Below are positions 42,521 through 51,141 of a DNA stretch of 64,000 bases, one piece after another (the stretch's first letter is position 1; the number at the start of each line of letters is the position of its first letter). The notes beneath the pieces are model-generated. The model saw only the letters and a program-made list of their open reading frames with translations, had not been told where the DNA came from and did no database searches. Origin of the DNA: UBA4207 sp964352405 (GTDB taxonomy: Bacteria > Bdellovibrionota > Bacteriovoracia > Bacteriovoracales > Bacteriovoracaceae); NCBI GenBank assembly GCA_964352405.1, contig CAYGRY010000001.1, positions 1 through 64,000 on the forward strand, given 5' to 3'. The position numbers and the translations under genes are program-made.

Positions 42521-43293
42521 CTTATCTGAAGTAGAATATTCTGAACTTGCCCATCTAATGAATCAAATGGAACTGCAGCCGCTGTAGGATCAAAACAACG
42601 TAAAGATGTTTCACTGTTGGCGTGAAATCTTGCCGAAAAGAAATCATTTACAATTTCTGATCGTTTAATTTTATCTGCAACATGGGAGCTAAGCCACAGA
42701 TCAACAATTGTTGCTGCACAAACCCTTGGCTGATTTTTAGATAATTCATCCCATAAGGATTTATTCAGTACGTACGAATCCGATTGTGTTCGTATGTTTC
42801 TTAATTTTTTTATAAGGACTTCAGGTTTTGTACAGCTTGGACTGCTTAACACAGTAGCATTACAGTTTGTGCCACAATTTTTCCACTTTAAGGCATTACC
42901 ATTTAAATGCTTTCCTAAACCATCAATAAAGGTAGCAAAAGACAAAGCTAATGGCGCTCTAGCAAGTGATAACTTTTGACTAAAATCTTTAAGAGGTTCC
43001 ATACAATCGGCTTGATCACTCAAAGGCCAACGTCTTAACACTTCACTGGTTTGAATTGAAGATTGATAGACTGTTTCACTTTCATGACAAACAATCCCCT
43101 CCGTTGAAACAACAGGAATATTTGGAATAATGAGTCCATCCATTCCGTGCACATTAAGCGAATCAGTAGGTGCAATTGGTCTTACGATAGGATTAATAAT
43201 ATCCGCAGGTGGACCTCCACCCATGCCTAACCCATCACTTGCAAAAGCGGGGGATATTAGAAAAAATAATATAAACAAGGCTTTATTGATCAT
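42517..43293 (-). CDS. Exported protein of unknown function
   Basis: A 258-residue protein with a signal peptide (MINKALFILFFLISPAFA). The Pro/Gly-rich mature start (GLGMGGGPPADIINPIVRPIAP) is followed by a helical part with eight Cys (e.g. IVCHES, DCMEP, NCGTNCNA, PSCTKP, RVCAAT, RCFDP), so disulfides are likely. No domain is recognised. It is divergent from the TPR gene. Confidence 0.6.
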   Translation of the reverse strand: MINKALFILFFLISPAFASDGLGMGGGPPADIINPIVRPIAPTDSLNVHGMDGLIIPNIPVVSTEGIVCHESETVYQSSIQTSEVLRRWPLSDQADCMEPLKDFSQKLSLARAPLALSFATFIDGLGKHLNGNALKWKNCGTNCNATVLSSPSCTKPEVLIKKLRNIRTQSDSYVLNKSLWDELSKNQPRVCAATIVDLWLSSHVADKIKRSEIVNDFFSARFHANSETSLRCFDPTAAAVPFDSLDGQVQNILLQIR

Positions 43294-43417
43294 TCATCTC
43301 TACCGTTAAGAAGGTATCGGAAAATTTAATAGAATTCTTTAATTTCAAAGAGATGGAAAACTGGCGACTCAAGAACAAACCCCACAGGATATTTTAATAC
43401 AAGCTCAGCAAGCAATA

Positions 43418-44941
43418 TTGCGAGGGGATTTCAAATTGGCCCAAGAGGTCGTATCCACTTTAATTAATAAAAAAGGTCTCTCGGTACAGCAGAAATTAAA
43501 ACTTTCTCATGAGCTTCAATGGCTAGGCATGCCAGTTCAAGCGATGAAGGTTTTAGGAAAGATTGCAGCACCAGCCGACTTTCACCTCCTTTCACCTGAG
43601 GAGTTTTGTCTCCAAATCCGTGCTATTTACATGCTCAATTTTTTAGGAGCAACATACGTAGCCAGGCGTCTTTTAGAAAAAACAATTGAACATTTAGAGC
43701 ATCATAAGATAGATCTTGCTGGATATCATTTTTCTCTTGAGACTTATAAAGCATTCATTTTTTATGAAAGTGCTAGATATTATGAAGCTTTGCCACTTTT
43801 TGAAAAAGTTGTCGAAAGCTCTAAAGAGCCAGCAACTAAAATCTACTTAGAATTACATCTTGTGGCTTGCCTTGAAGCCTGCGGACATGTGGATAAAGCT
43901 AAAGCATTAGCTCATGAAAATATTGCCCTTTTAAAACCTGAAAATGAAACTTTAAAAGCAATGTATCTGCAAAACTTAGCTCGAATACATATCATTGAAG
44001 GTGATCTAGAAAAAGGTCAAAAGTTTATCGATGAGGCAGCTAAGATTTTCGGATCTGAGAAACGTAATAAAGATCAAGCTTATGTTTTTATCTGGCAAGG
44101 AGTTATTAAAGGACAAATGGGAGAGAAAGTTGAATCGAAGAGACTTTTAAAGATTGCGTGGGATGTCCTACATCACCCTCTATCTCAACCTCAATCTCAA
44201 CTTACTGTTTTGTATTGGATGGAGAAAATTCAACTTGAAATTGAAATGCCCTCAAGAATTGCCATTCGAGCACATTCTTGTATTCATAGTTTTTCATATC
44301 TTTTGGGTAAGCCTATTAACAAATCACCCTACCCACTTCACGCTAGAATAGAAAAAAGTGCAAAATATGTTGATAGTCATGACTGTTGGTACATCACGAA
44401 AGATGATGTTATACCTATGGCCTATACCGATCTTGGTATGAACGCATTAGACAATGTCCTGGACTTGTATTCTGGTGTTGAAAAGAAAGGTCAAGAAAGA
44501 GAAACATTCACAGAAATTCAAATTAGAGCTATTATAGCTGCTGTTGGTTCCGGCCCCATTGGCATTCATGAATTCGCGCTCATAGATTTTATCTATAGAC
44601 AGGACTTTTGGGACTGGCAAAGTGGTAAGGAACGACTCAAGAAGTTGGTTCAGTATCTTAGAAAAAAAGGTATTCCTTTAACTGTAAATAATCAAATTCA
44701 TCAAATCGATATTTTTGATTTAAATACCTTTCCAATCATTCTGCCCATGGCCTTAGATTTTCAAGGCCATCATCATTTTGTAAGTGCTCATACAAAGTCA
44801 TTTACGAGACAAGAGCTTGAAGAAATCCTTGGAACCAAGAAAACAAATGCTAGTTTACTGCTTAAAGAATGGTCGAAACTAGGTATTTTGGAAGAGTCTT
44901 CAAAGGATGGGATCAAGGTTATCTATAAATTTGTGAAATAA
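43418..44941 (+). CDS. TPR-rich protein with C-terminal winged-helix-like segment
   Basis: A protein of at least 507 residues. Residues ~1-290 contain tandem helical repeats of TPR type (e.g. YHFSLETYKAFIFYESARYYEALPLFEKVV, AYVFIWQGVIKGQMGEKVESKRLLKIAWDVL). The C-terminal ~130 residues end in FTRQELEEILGTKKTNASLLLKEWSKLGILEE, which looks like a winged helix-turn-helix. The TTG at 43418 lacks a ribosome binding site and the frame is open for 26 more codons, so the true start is probably upstream near 43361 (see findings). It is likely a regulator or an adaptor. Ligand or target unknown. Confidence 0.7.
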   Translation: MRGDFKLAQEVVSTLINKKGLSVQQKLKLSHELQWLGMPVQAMKVLGKIAAPADFHLLSPEEFCLQIRAIYMLNFLGATYVARRLLEKTIEHLEHHKIDLAGYHFSLETYKAFIFYESARYYEALPLFEKVVESSKEPATKIYLELHLVACLEACGHVDKAKALAHENIALLKPENETLKAMYLQNLARIHIIEGDLEKGQKFIDEAAKIFGSEKRNKDQAYVFIWQGVIKGQMGEKVESKRLLKIAWDVLHHPLSQPQSQLTVLYWMEKIQLEIEMPSRIAIRAHSCIHSFSYLLGKPINKSPYPLHARIEKSAKYVDSHDCWYITKDDVIPMAYTDLGMNALDNVLDLYSGVEKKGQERETFTEIQIRAIIAAVGSGPIGIHEFALIDFIYRQDFWDWQSGKERLKKLVQYLRKKGIPLTVNNQIHQIDIFDLNTFPIILPMALDFQGHHHFVSAHTKSFTRQELEEILGTKKTNASLLLKEWSKLGILEESSKDGIKVIYKFVK

Positions 44942-45062
44942 TTACAGTTCTATTATCAGGATTCTATTAACTTCTTTAAATCTAGGCCTTTTTCCTTCCA
45001 TCACCTTGTTTTTATGGTACTAAAACTCAACTTTTAACTGATTTTGATGATTTGGAGCCAAC

Positions 45063-45359
45063 ATGAAAAAGGTATTCTTTTCGGTACTTATTTTAGCCTC
45101 ATTCAATGCTTTCGCTTGTAAGCAAGAAGCTCAGTTTATTGCTCCACAAGTAGAAACATCTTTTGCTGAAGGCAACTGTATCGTTAAAGTCATTGAGTTT
45201 TCACACTTTACTCCTTCAATGATTTGTCCACTTTTTGCTGAAGAAGTTATTTCTGAAGGATTCTTGATTCAAACACTGGAAGAAAATTGCCAAAAAATAA
45301 CTCAAATTTCTGGTTATCTTGTAAGAGACCAAGTATCAGACGTTATTCTTTTTGATTAA
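45063..45359 (+). CDS. Small exported protein
   Basis: A 98-residue protein with a signal peptide (MKKVFFSVLILASFNAFA) behind TTGGAG. Mature part of about 80 residues with four Cys (ACKQEA, GNCIV, MICPLF, ENCQKI). No domain is recognised. The stop overlaps the following MFS gene by 8 bases. Confidence 0.6.
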   Translation: MKKVFFSVLILASFNAFACKQEAQFIAPQVETSFAEGNCIVKVIEFSHFTPSMICPLFAEEVISEGFLIQTLEENCQKITQISGYLVRDQVSDVILFD

Positions 45360-46515
45360 TAAAGTTCGAAATATTGAAGTGAAGTGGGCTTTTATTATTC
45401 TAGCCTACTCACTTTTACTATTTCAATCGGTCCTCGATAACTCTCGTGGACCTATTTATCCTGAAATACTAGCTGACTTTAAGATAGATGCTGCCCGAGG
45501 TTCTTGGATTTTCGCCTTAGCTTCTTTTTCGGGCTTACTTGCGAATCTAAGTGCAAAGTGGTGGCTACCTGCCATCGAAGCCATTCATGCGACTCATATT
45601 GCACTTTTTCTCATGAGTCTCTCTTCATATCTTTTTGGATACTCTTTAGGACACGGACTCTTTCTTTTAGACCTTTCTTCACTACTTATGGGTTTTGGAA
45701 TGGGCATGTCCAATGTTACGATGAATATTCTCATTGCCCGTGGGACAAAAGAAGAATTTAGACGTCAATTTTTTTCGGGGCTGCATTCAGTTTACGGAAT
45801 AGGCTCATTATCTGCTCCTATAATATTAAATATTTTTTTAGCCGGACATAGTTCTTGGACAAGTTTTTTTAAATACCTGGCTTTTATTCCGCTATTTATG
45901 CTCGTAAACTCACTTCTATTTAAATCTAAGTATGATCACGAATCCATTGACAAGAATAAACCAAAGGCCAAGCTCATTGCCCCAATCCCCTTTTTAAACC
46001 GATTATCATTTGGAAGTGTTTTTGGTTTTTATGTTGCTTCAGAAATTGTTGTTTCAACAAGATTGGTTCTCTATCTCAATACTTCACATTCCATTTCATT
46101 AGATAAGGCCAGAACGACTTTGTCTTTCTTTTTTTTACTACTCCTGCTAGGTCGCCTGCTCTTTACAATTCTTCCCATTAAAGGAGCAAGCCAAAGATGG
46201 CTAGTTTTCTCGTGTGTGAGCTCTATTTTTATCTACATTTGCTCTTTAGTCTTTAGTCCCTATTTTTTGGCATTGCTTGGACTTACGATGTCGTATTTCT
46301 ATCCTGTCGCAATGGACTGGTTATCTAAAAAATTCCCTACCGGCTTCGATTTTATGAGTGCATCTGTGCTCACAATAGTTAGTTTAAGCCTAGTCTTCAT
46401 GCACTTAGGTTTTGGTTATGTTAGTGAACTCTTAGGCATTGAGTATGCGATGGGACTCGTTCCACTTCTACAGTTTATATGTCTCGTTCTATTATTAAGA
46501 CTTGGTAAGGCTTAA
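45352..46515 (+). CDS. Major facilitator superfamily transporter
   Basis: A 387-residue membrane protein with about 12 helices and the two-six-helix MFS pattern. LMGFGMGMSNVTMNILIARGTKEEFRRQFFSGLHSVYGIGSL fits the central and loop motifs, while a canonical cytoplasmic GRxxDRxGRR motif is degenerate. The TTG start overlaps the previous gene by 8 bases, so expression is coupled. Substrate unknown. The 3' end overlaps the convergent gene at 46495 by 21 bases. Confidence 0.8.
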   Translation: MINKVRNIEVKWAFIILAYSLLLFQSVLDNSRGPIYPEILADFKIDAARGSWIFALASFSGLLANLSAKWWLPAIEAIHATHIALFLMSLSSYLFGYSLGHGLFLLDLSSLLMGFGMGMSNVTMNILIARGTKEEFRRQFFSGLHSVYGIGSLSAPIILNIFLAGHSSWTSFFKYLAFIPLFMLVNSLLFKSKYDHESIDKNKPKAKLIAPIPFLNRLSFGSVFGFYVASEIVVSTRLVLYLNTSHSISLDKARTTLSFFFLLLLLGRLLFTILPIKGASQRWLVFSCVSSIFIYICSLVFSPYFLALLGLTMSYFYPVAMDWLSKKFPTGFDFMSASVLTIVSLSLVFMHLGFGYVSELLGIEYAMGLVPLLQFICLVLLLRLGKA

Positions 46516-47025
46516 GCTGAGTTTTGAAACAATAATCGAAGCTGCAAGTCCAGATAAAAGCCATGCAACAAAAGCAGATGGTGAATTATAGAGTGAAGGT
46601 AATGATAATGATTTATTCAAGATCATAAAAAATAAAAATGTAGCCACAGAAAACCCAGATAATAAACGATACTGATAATCAAAAATCACCATTCGTTCAT
46701 AAGGCTTTAAGATCAGTAACGCCACTACCGTTGAAATTGAAAGATAGAAGGCTCCACAAAAAGCAGCACAAGCTATTTCACCAAACTGCATAAAAACATG
46801 ACCAATTCCGTGACCATGAATTAAGGGACCTACTCCGAACTGAGGACACACGGCTAAAGTAGTAAGTCCTCCCGCAAATAAAGAAAATGTAAACTTAGGT
46901 AAAAGCTTTTTCAAAGGCGGTTGCAAATAGTTTAGGACTCTGTTTTTAACTCTGCTCCTTACTTGAACACTAACTTCAGCATCATTCGTCATAAATTTTT
47001 TATAATCACTTACATGTTCCTTCAT
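46495..47025 (-). CDS. Membrane protein, probable anti-sigma factor of the adjacent ECF sigma
   Basis: A 176-residue protein with a soluble N-terminus of about 45 residues (DYKKFMTNDAEVSVQVRSRVKNRV) and four to five membrane helices. It overlaps the ECF sigma gene by 4 bases, the usual arrangement for a sigma/anti-sigma pair. A His/Cys-rich loop (CPQFGVGPLIHGHGIGHVFMQFGEIACAAFC) could bind a metal or sense redox. The family is not recognised and the role rests on context. Confidence 0.6.
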   Translation of the reverse strand: MKEHVSDYKKFMTNDAEVSVQVRSRVKNRVLNYLQPPLKKLLPKFTFSLFAGGLTTLAVCPQFGVGPLIHGHGIGHVFMQFGEIACAAFCGAFYLSISTVVALLILKPYERMVIFDYQYRLLSGFSVATFLFFMILNKSLSLPSLYNSPSAFVAWLLSGLAASIIVSKLSLSLTKS

Positions 47026-47561
47026 AAGGAATCCCCTGTTTCCAAGAATGACTTTAAAGTCTTTAATGCTCGACTAACTAGTTTCCTTGCATTAATAGGA
47101 TTAGTATTAAGTCTTTGAGCCATTTCTTCAAAATCCATTCCTTCATTAAATCTAAGCGTTAAGATTTCTCTACTCTTTTGGTCTAAATCTCTCATATCAA
47201 ACATCAGCTCATTCCAAAGATTCTTTGTTTCAATGTTATCCGTTTTGCTAAACATTTCTTTTAGACGATCAAAGTACTTATTCTTTATTGCTGATTTTCT
47301 AAATTCATCCATCAATAAGTTTTTTGCTATCGTATATATCCAAGCACTCACGGGAAAATCACTTTTATAAGTCGATGATTTTTCATAGACTTTAATAAAG
47401 CAATTCTGAGTTAAGTCTTCAGCGACTTCAGTAGTACTTTTGGCTTTTAAGTAGTTGAAGATCTTATTAAAGTAACGATCATAGAGCTCCTCAAAAGCAC
47501 CAATATTGTTAGCTTTGATTAGGTTCATCAACTCCTCATCACTTAAATCTTGGTTAACCAA
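47022..47561 (-). CDS. ECF-type RNA polymerase sigma factor
   Basis: A 179-residue protein. Sigma region 2 is seen at residues ~24-90 (FEELYDRYFNKIFNYL, AEDLTQNCFIKVYE, AWIYTIAKNLLMDEFRK). Region 4 is seen near the C-terminus (DLDQKSREILTLRFNEGMDFEEMAQRLNTNPINARKLVSRALKTLK) with the helix-turn-helix. It lacks region 3, as ECF factors do. It is divergent from the CxxCH gene cluster and probably drives it or a wider envelope regulon. The partner membrane protein overlaps it by 4 bases. Confidence 0.92.
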   Translation of the reverse strand: MVNQDLSDEELMNLIKANNIGAFEELYDRYFNKIFNYLKAKSTTEVAEDLTQNCFIKVYEKSSTYKSDFPVSAWIYTIAKNLLMDEFRKSAIKNKYFDRLKEMFSKTDNIETKNLWNELMFDMRDLDQKSREILTLRFNEGMDFEEMAQRLNTNPINARKLVSRALKTLKSFLETGDSL

Positions 47562-47619
47562 AAGAACCTCATCAATACAACTACGTTTTAGACCTAAATA
47601 TTGTGACTAAGTTTATGAT

Positions 47620-47639
47620 TAAACGACACTATAAACGAC
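47620..47639. repeat. Direct repeat TAAACGAC, candidate promoter element
   Basis: TAAACGAC occurs at 47620-47627 and again at 47632-47639, one helical turn (12 bases) apart, about 60-78 bases upstream of the ECF sigma start. Spacing of roughly one helical turn suggests a site bound on one face of the DNA by a regulator or RNA polymerase with this sigma. A 10-base palindrome (CTGATATCAG) lies further on at 47681-47690. Confidence 0.35.
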
Positions 47640-47778
47640 TCTTTTTGCCGTTCTTTGGCCGACTAAATCATTTCAGCCGTCTGATATCAGTTATCTATAC
47701 GATATTTACAATCTCGATCTAAATTTATCTCCGCCGCACCCGATACGCCAGAGAGTTTTATTTAGTTTGAGGGCCGTT

Positions 47779-48906
47779 ATGATGCGAAAATTATTAGTTC
47801 TATCACTTGCTTGTATGAGCATGAGTGCTTGGTCAGGACCTAGAGAACAAGCGATTAAGCTCCATAATCGACTTACCGGTGTTCCTCCAACAACGGCTAC
47901 GTTGAATCAAATGATCAATTTAATTAATGCTCAAGATGAAGTCGCCGCTGCAAAAGTAGCACTTGAGAGACCAGAGTTTTATAATATTAAAGCCAAAAAT
48001 TGGATTAAGACTTGGACTAATGAAGCTAGAACAAACCGTGCTCCATTGAACGACTACGTTGCCACAGTACTGGGCATGATTAGAGATGATCGTCCCTTTA
48101 ATGAAATATTAACAGAAGATATTCTTTATGTTGGACGTCCAGGCTTGGCCAACGTTGATGACTACGAAGACAATAATAATGATCATTATGAAGACTTGGA
48201 ACGATTAAGAGTCGATCTTAAAGCAGACCTAGTACCAAGAACACAGTCAGCGATGAATAGTATTGCCGCCACAGCGGGTGTCATTACAACAAGAGCATCA
48301 GGTGAAGCCTTTTTTAGTGCTGGAACAAATAGAAGAATGACACGCTTCTTATTTATTAATTTCTTATGTCATGACTTTGAAGCCCTTCACGATATTACTG
48401 TCCCTGATATTTACGTCAGAAGAGATGTTGAACGTGATCCAGGTGGAGACTCAAGAACTTATAAAAATACTTGTGTTGGCTGTCACGCTGGTCAAGATGC
48501 TCTTGGTGGAGCGTGGGCATATTATGATTTCACAGGCAACAGAGTTGTCTATCAAGCTGGAAACGTAAGAAACAAAATTAATGCTAATAACTATTTTCCA
48601 GATGGCCACCAAGTCGTAGATGATTCGTGGATCAACTTATGGACTATGGGACAAAATAGTACTCTTGGTTGGGGCCCGACAACATCAGGAAATGGAGCTA
48701 AAAGCTTCGGACAAATGTTAACGCAAACCCAAGCTTTCGGTAAATGTATGGCGCAGAGATCTTTTGAAATGGCCTGCACAAGATCTCCAATGACTGATGA
48801 AGAAAGAAATCTGATTAGTACTCTTGGACAAGAATTTATGTCAACTGACAATTATAATATGAAAACACTAATAGCCAAAGTGGCTGTTAATTGTATGGGA
48901 GAATAA
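47779..48906 (+). CDS. Exported CxxCH (heme c-type) protein, DUF1549-like N-terminus
   Basis: About 375 residues. The ATG at 47779 (or 47782) is behind GAGGG, and the frame is open further upstream. A signal peptide (RKLLVLSLACMSMSAWS) precedes EQAIKLHNRLTGVPPTTATLNQ, similar to the LTGLPPT motif of planctomycete-type DUF1549 proteins. A single heme-binding CVGCHAGQD lies at ~233. The remainder is unlike known cytochromes to me. It heads a run of exported genes divergent from the ECF sigma gene and is followed by a lipoprotein gene two bases on. Confidence 0.75.
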   Translation: MMRKLLVLSLACMSMSAWSGPREQAIKLHNRLTGVPPTTATLNQMINLINAQDEVAAAKVALERPEFYNIKAKNWIKTWTNEARTNRAPLNDYVATVLGMIRDDRPFNEILTEDILYVGRPGLANVDDYEDNNNDHYEDLERLRVDLKADLVPRTQSAMNSIAATAGVITTRASGEAFFSAGTNRRMTRFLFINFLCHDFEALHDITVPDIYVRRDVERDPGGDSRTYKNTCVGCHAGQDALGGAWAYYDFTGNRVVYQAGNVRNKINANNYFPDGHQVVDDSWINLWTMGQNSTLGWGPTTSGNGAKSFGQMLTQTQAFGKCMAQRSFEMACTRSPMTDEERNLISTLGQEFMSTDNYNMKTLIAKVAVNCMGE

Positions 48907-48908
48907 TC

Positions 48909-49625
48909 GTGAAATTAAACAAGCGAACACTCTCATTATCGATTACAACCTTTATGCTGGCTGTTGTTCTCATCAGCTTTAATCATTGTGGTCTAGATAG
49001 TTTGACAAAAGTTAAGGTCAACAAAAAACTAAGTATGACTAATGCCTCAAATGGAGTTCCGAATAATGATCAGGCGGTAGAAGGTGGTGGTGATACCACT
49101 GAGCCACCAGAAGAAGAAATTGTTGCTCAAGAAGTTTATGTCGGTATTAAAAATTTCGAAGAAATTTATATGACAATGAGTGCATTAACAGGTGTTCCTT
49201 TTGATTCTGGAAGCGTAGATAATGTCTATGCAGACATTTCTGTTCAACTTCCAAGCGAAAATGACATCAAGACATTTTTAGCAGTCAATCAGGTATCAAT
49301 TATTAAGCTTGCAGCAGAGTATTGTCATCAACTCGTTGAAAGTGGAACCATGAGAACAATGGTATGGCCTACGACAAATTTTGGCGAAGCTTCAAACACG
49401 GCGCTAGCCGGTGCCAAGAAAGACAAGATTATCGATGACATGATTATGCGTTTTTGGAATCTACAAAGCTTCCAGCTTGTTGAATACAACATGGAACGTG
49501 CAGAATTATCGATGTTGATTGAAGAGTTAAAGATGGGCTTAACGAGTAATTCTACAACCACAAGAAATGTTATCAAAGGTGCGTGTACAGCTGCTTTATC
49601 AAGCGCTCACGTTACCATGTTATAA
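48909..49625 (+). CDS. Lipoprotein of the CxxCH cluster
   Basis: About 238 residues from a GTG at 48909 behind GGGAG; an ATG a little upstream lies inside the previous gene. The lipoprotein signal ends in LISFNHCGLD. The mature part has an acidic linker (EGGGDTTEPPEEEIVAQE) followed by MTMSALTGVPFDSGSVDNVYADI, which echoes the LTGVPPT motif of the preceding protein. It probably partners that protein at the membrane. No known family. Confidence 0.68.
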   Translation: MKLNKRTLSLSITTFMLAVVLISFNHCGLDSLTKVKVNKKLSMTNASNGVPNNDQAVEGGGDTTEPPEEEIVAQEVYVGIKNFEEIYMTMSALTGVPFDSGSVDNVYADISVQLPSENDIKTFLAVNQVSIIKLAAEYCHQLVESGTMRTMVWPTTNFGEASNTALAGAKKDKIIDDMIMRFWNLQSFQLVEYNMERAELSMLIEELKMGLTSNSTTTRNVIKGACTAALSSAHVTML

Positions 49626-49635
49626 GAGGCCGACT

Positions 49636-51132
49636 ATGAGTATTAAGAAAAAATCTAAAGAAGAACTAGAAGGCCCAATCAAGATTGAAAATCATGCTCC
49701 GACATCACGTCGAGATTTTCTTGCCAAAGGTTTTATCGCTGGAACGGCATGGGCACTAGCTCCTAGTATGCTTGATCTTTTACTTGGTAGATCTCCAAGT
49801 AGTCTTACCATGGCACAAACTCCACTCGCCTGCGGTGGTCTTCCAGCTTTAAATACAAATATCCCTGTTATTATTTTTGATCTTTCAGGTGGATGTAATA
49901 TCGCAGGATCAAACGTTATCGTAGGTAATAGTAATGGACAGATGGATCTCCTAGCGCCAAGTGATTATATGTCCCTTGGTCTTCCTCCTGACATGACTCC
50001 TGATAAAGCGAATCAAGTTGACTCACAACTTGGACTTAAGTTTCATAGCGACTCAGGCTTTTTAAGAGGCATTGTTTCTAAAACTGATAATGTCGCTAGA
50101 TCAAGAGTTGAAGGTGGTATTTTTTGTACATCATCTGCTGATGATACCGGAAACAATCCTCATAATCCTATGTACTGGTTGGCTAAAGCTGGTGCTACGG
50201 GTGACTTAGGTCACCTGGCTGGTACAACAAATTCTCAGTCAGGCGGGCGATCTGATTCTCCAAGAGCCTCAATCAATCCTGCAAAACAACCGGTAAGCCT
50301 TAACTCTCCCACTGATGCCTTAGCTCTAGTGAGTGCGGGCAGACTTTCTCAGGTCACCTCTGATGCGAATGTACAAAAAGTTTTAAAAACAGTTGAGAGA
50401 ATGAGCGAGAATCATCTTCAACGCTTTGATAACCTGACTCTACCAGATCAGATTAAAACTCTTGTTGAGTGTGGATATATTCAAACTCAAGACCTCATTG
50501 GACGTTACTCTTCAGCTGAAATTGATCCTGCTCAAGACCCACTTGTTATGCAAGCTTTTGGTAACCTTGATAATGGTGATAAAAGAAAAACAGCAACGAT
50601 TGCAAAAATGGTTCTTGATGGACATATTGGCGCTGGAACAATTGAAAAAGGTGGATATGACTATCACACCGGTGACAGAAGTCGCGGTGAAACAAGAGAC
50701 TTTGAAGCAGGTGAACTTATTGGCCAAGTCATTCAACTTGCCAAGTTAAAACAAAAAGACGTTCTCATTTATGTTTTCACTGATGGCGGTGTTTCTGCCA
50801 GAGATACTGTCGATAATACAGCAGCTGGTCGTGGTAAGTATATTTGGGGTGGCGATAGTTCACAACGATCTTCTGCCATGACTCTTTTATATAAAAATTC
50901 TGGTCGTGCCACGCTTAGAACAGGTAAGCGCCAAATTGGCGGTTTTAAGCCAGGTGGATCTGTTGATAATTTCGCTGCAACGACATCAAATTCAGTCATC
51001 AATCTCAATAAAGCTTTTGTTGCAAACTATATGGCCCTACATGGTCAAGAAGGTAACTTAGCAGATGTTGTTGGAGATAATCCATTTGGTGCAAACTTAG
51101 ATCAGTTTTTATTTTTTAATAAGATTCGTTAG
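49636..51132 (+). CDS. Tat-exported DUF1501-like protein
   Basis: A protein of 498 residues from the ATG at 49636, behind AAGAGG; an upstream frame start is unlikely. The Tat signal is TSRRDFLAKGFIAGTAWALAPSMLD. The domain NIPVIIFDLSGGCNIAGSN, YDYHTGDRSRGETRDFEAGELIGQVIQLAKLKQKDVLIYVFTDGG resembles the WDTH and TxFGR parts of DUF1501 (alkaline phosphatase-like fold). DUF1501 genes commonly accompany DUF1549-type cytochromes in planctomycetes, which supports the pairing here. Function unknown. Confidence 0.7.
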   Translation: MSIKKKSKEELEGPIKIENHAPTSRRDFLAKGFIAGTAWALAPSMLDLLLGRSPSSLTMAQTPLACGGLPALNTNIPVIIFDLSGGCNIAGSNVIVGNSNGQMDLLAPSDYMSLGLPPDMTPDKANQVDSQLGLKFHSDSGFLRGIVSKTDNVARSRVEGGIFCTSSADDTGNNPHNPMYWLAKAGATGDLGHLAGTTNSQSGGRSDSPRASINPAKQPVSLNSPTDALALVSAGRLSQVTSDANVQKVLKTVERMSENHLQRFDNLTLPDQIKTLVECGYIQTQDLIGRYSSAEIDPAQDPLVMQAFGNLDNGDKRKTATIAKMVLDGHIGAGTIEKGGYDYHTGDRSRGETRDFEAGELIGQVIQLAKLKQKDVLIYVFTDGGVSARDTVDNTAAGRGKYIWGGDSSQRSSAMTLLYKNSGRATLRTGKRQIGGFKPGGSVDNFAATTSNSVINLNKAFVANYMALHGQEGNLADVVGDNPFGANLDQFLFFNKIR

Positions 51133-51141
51133 GAGTAGGTC

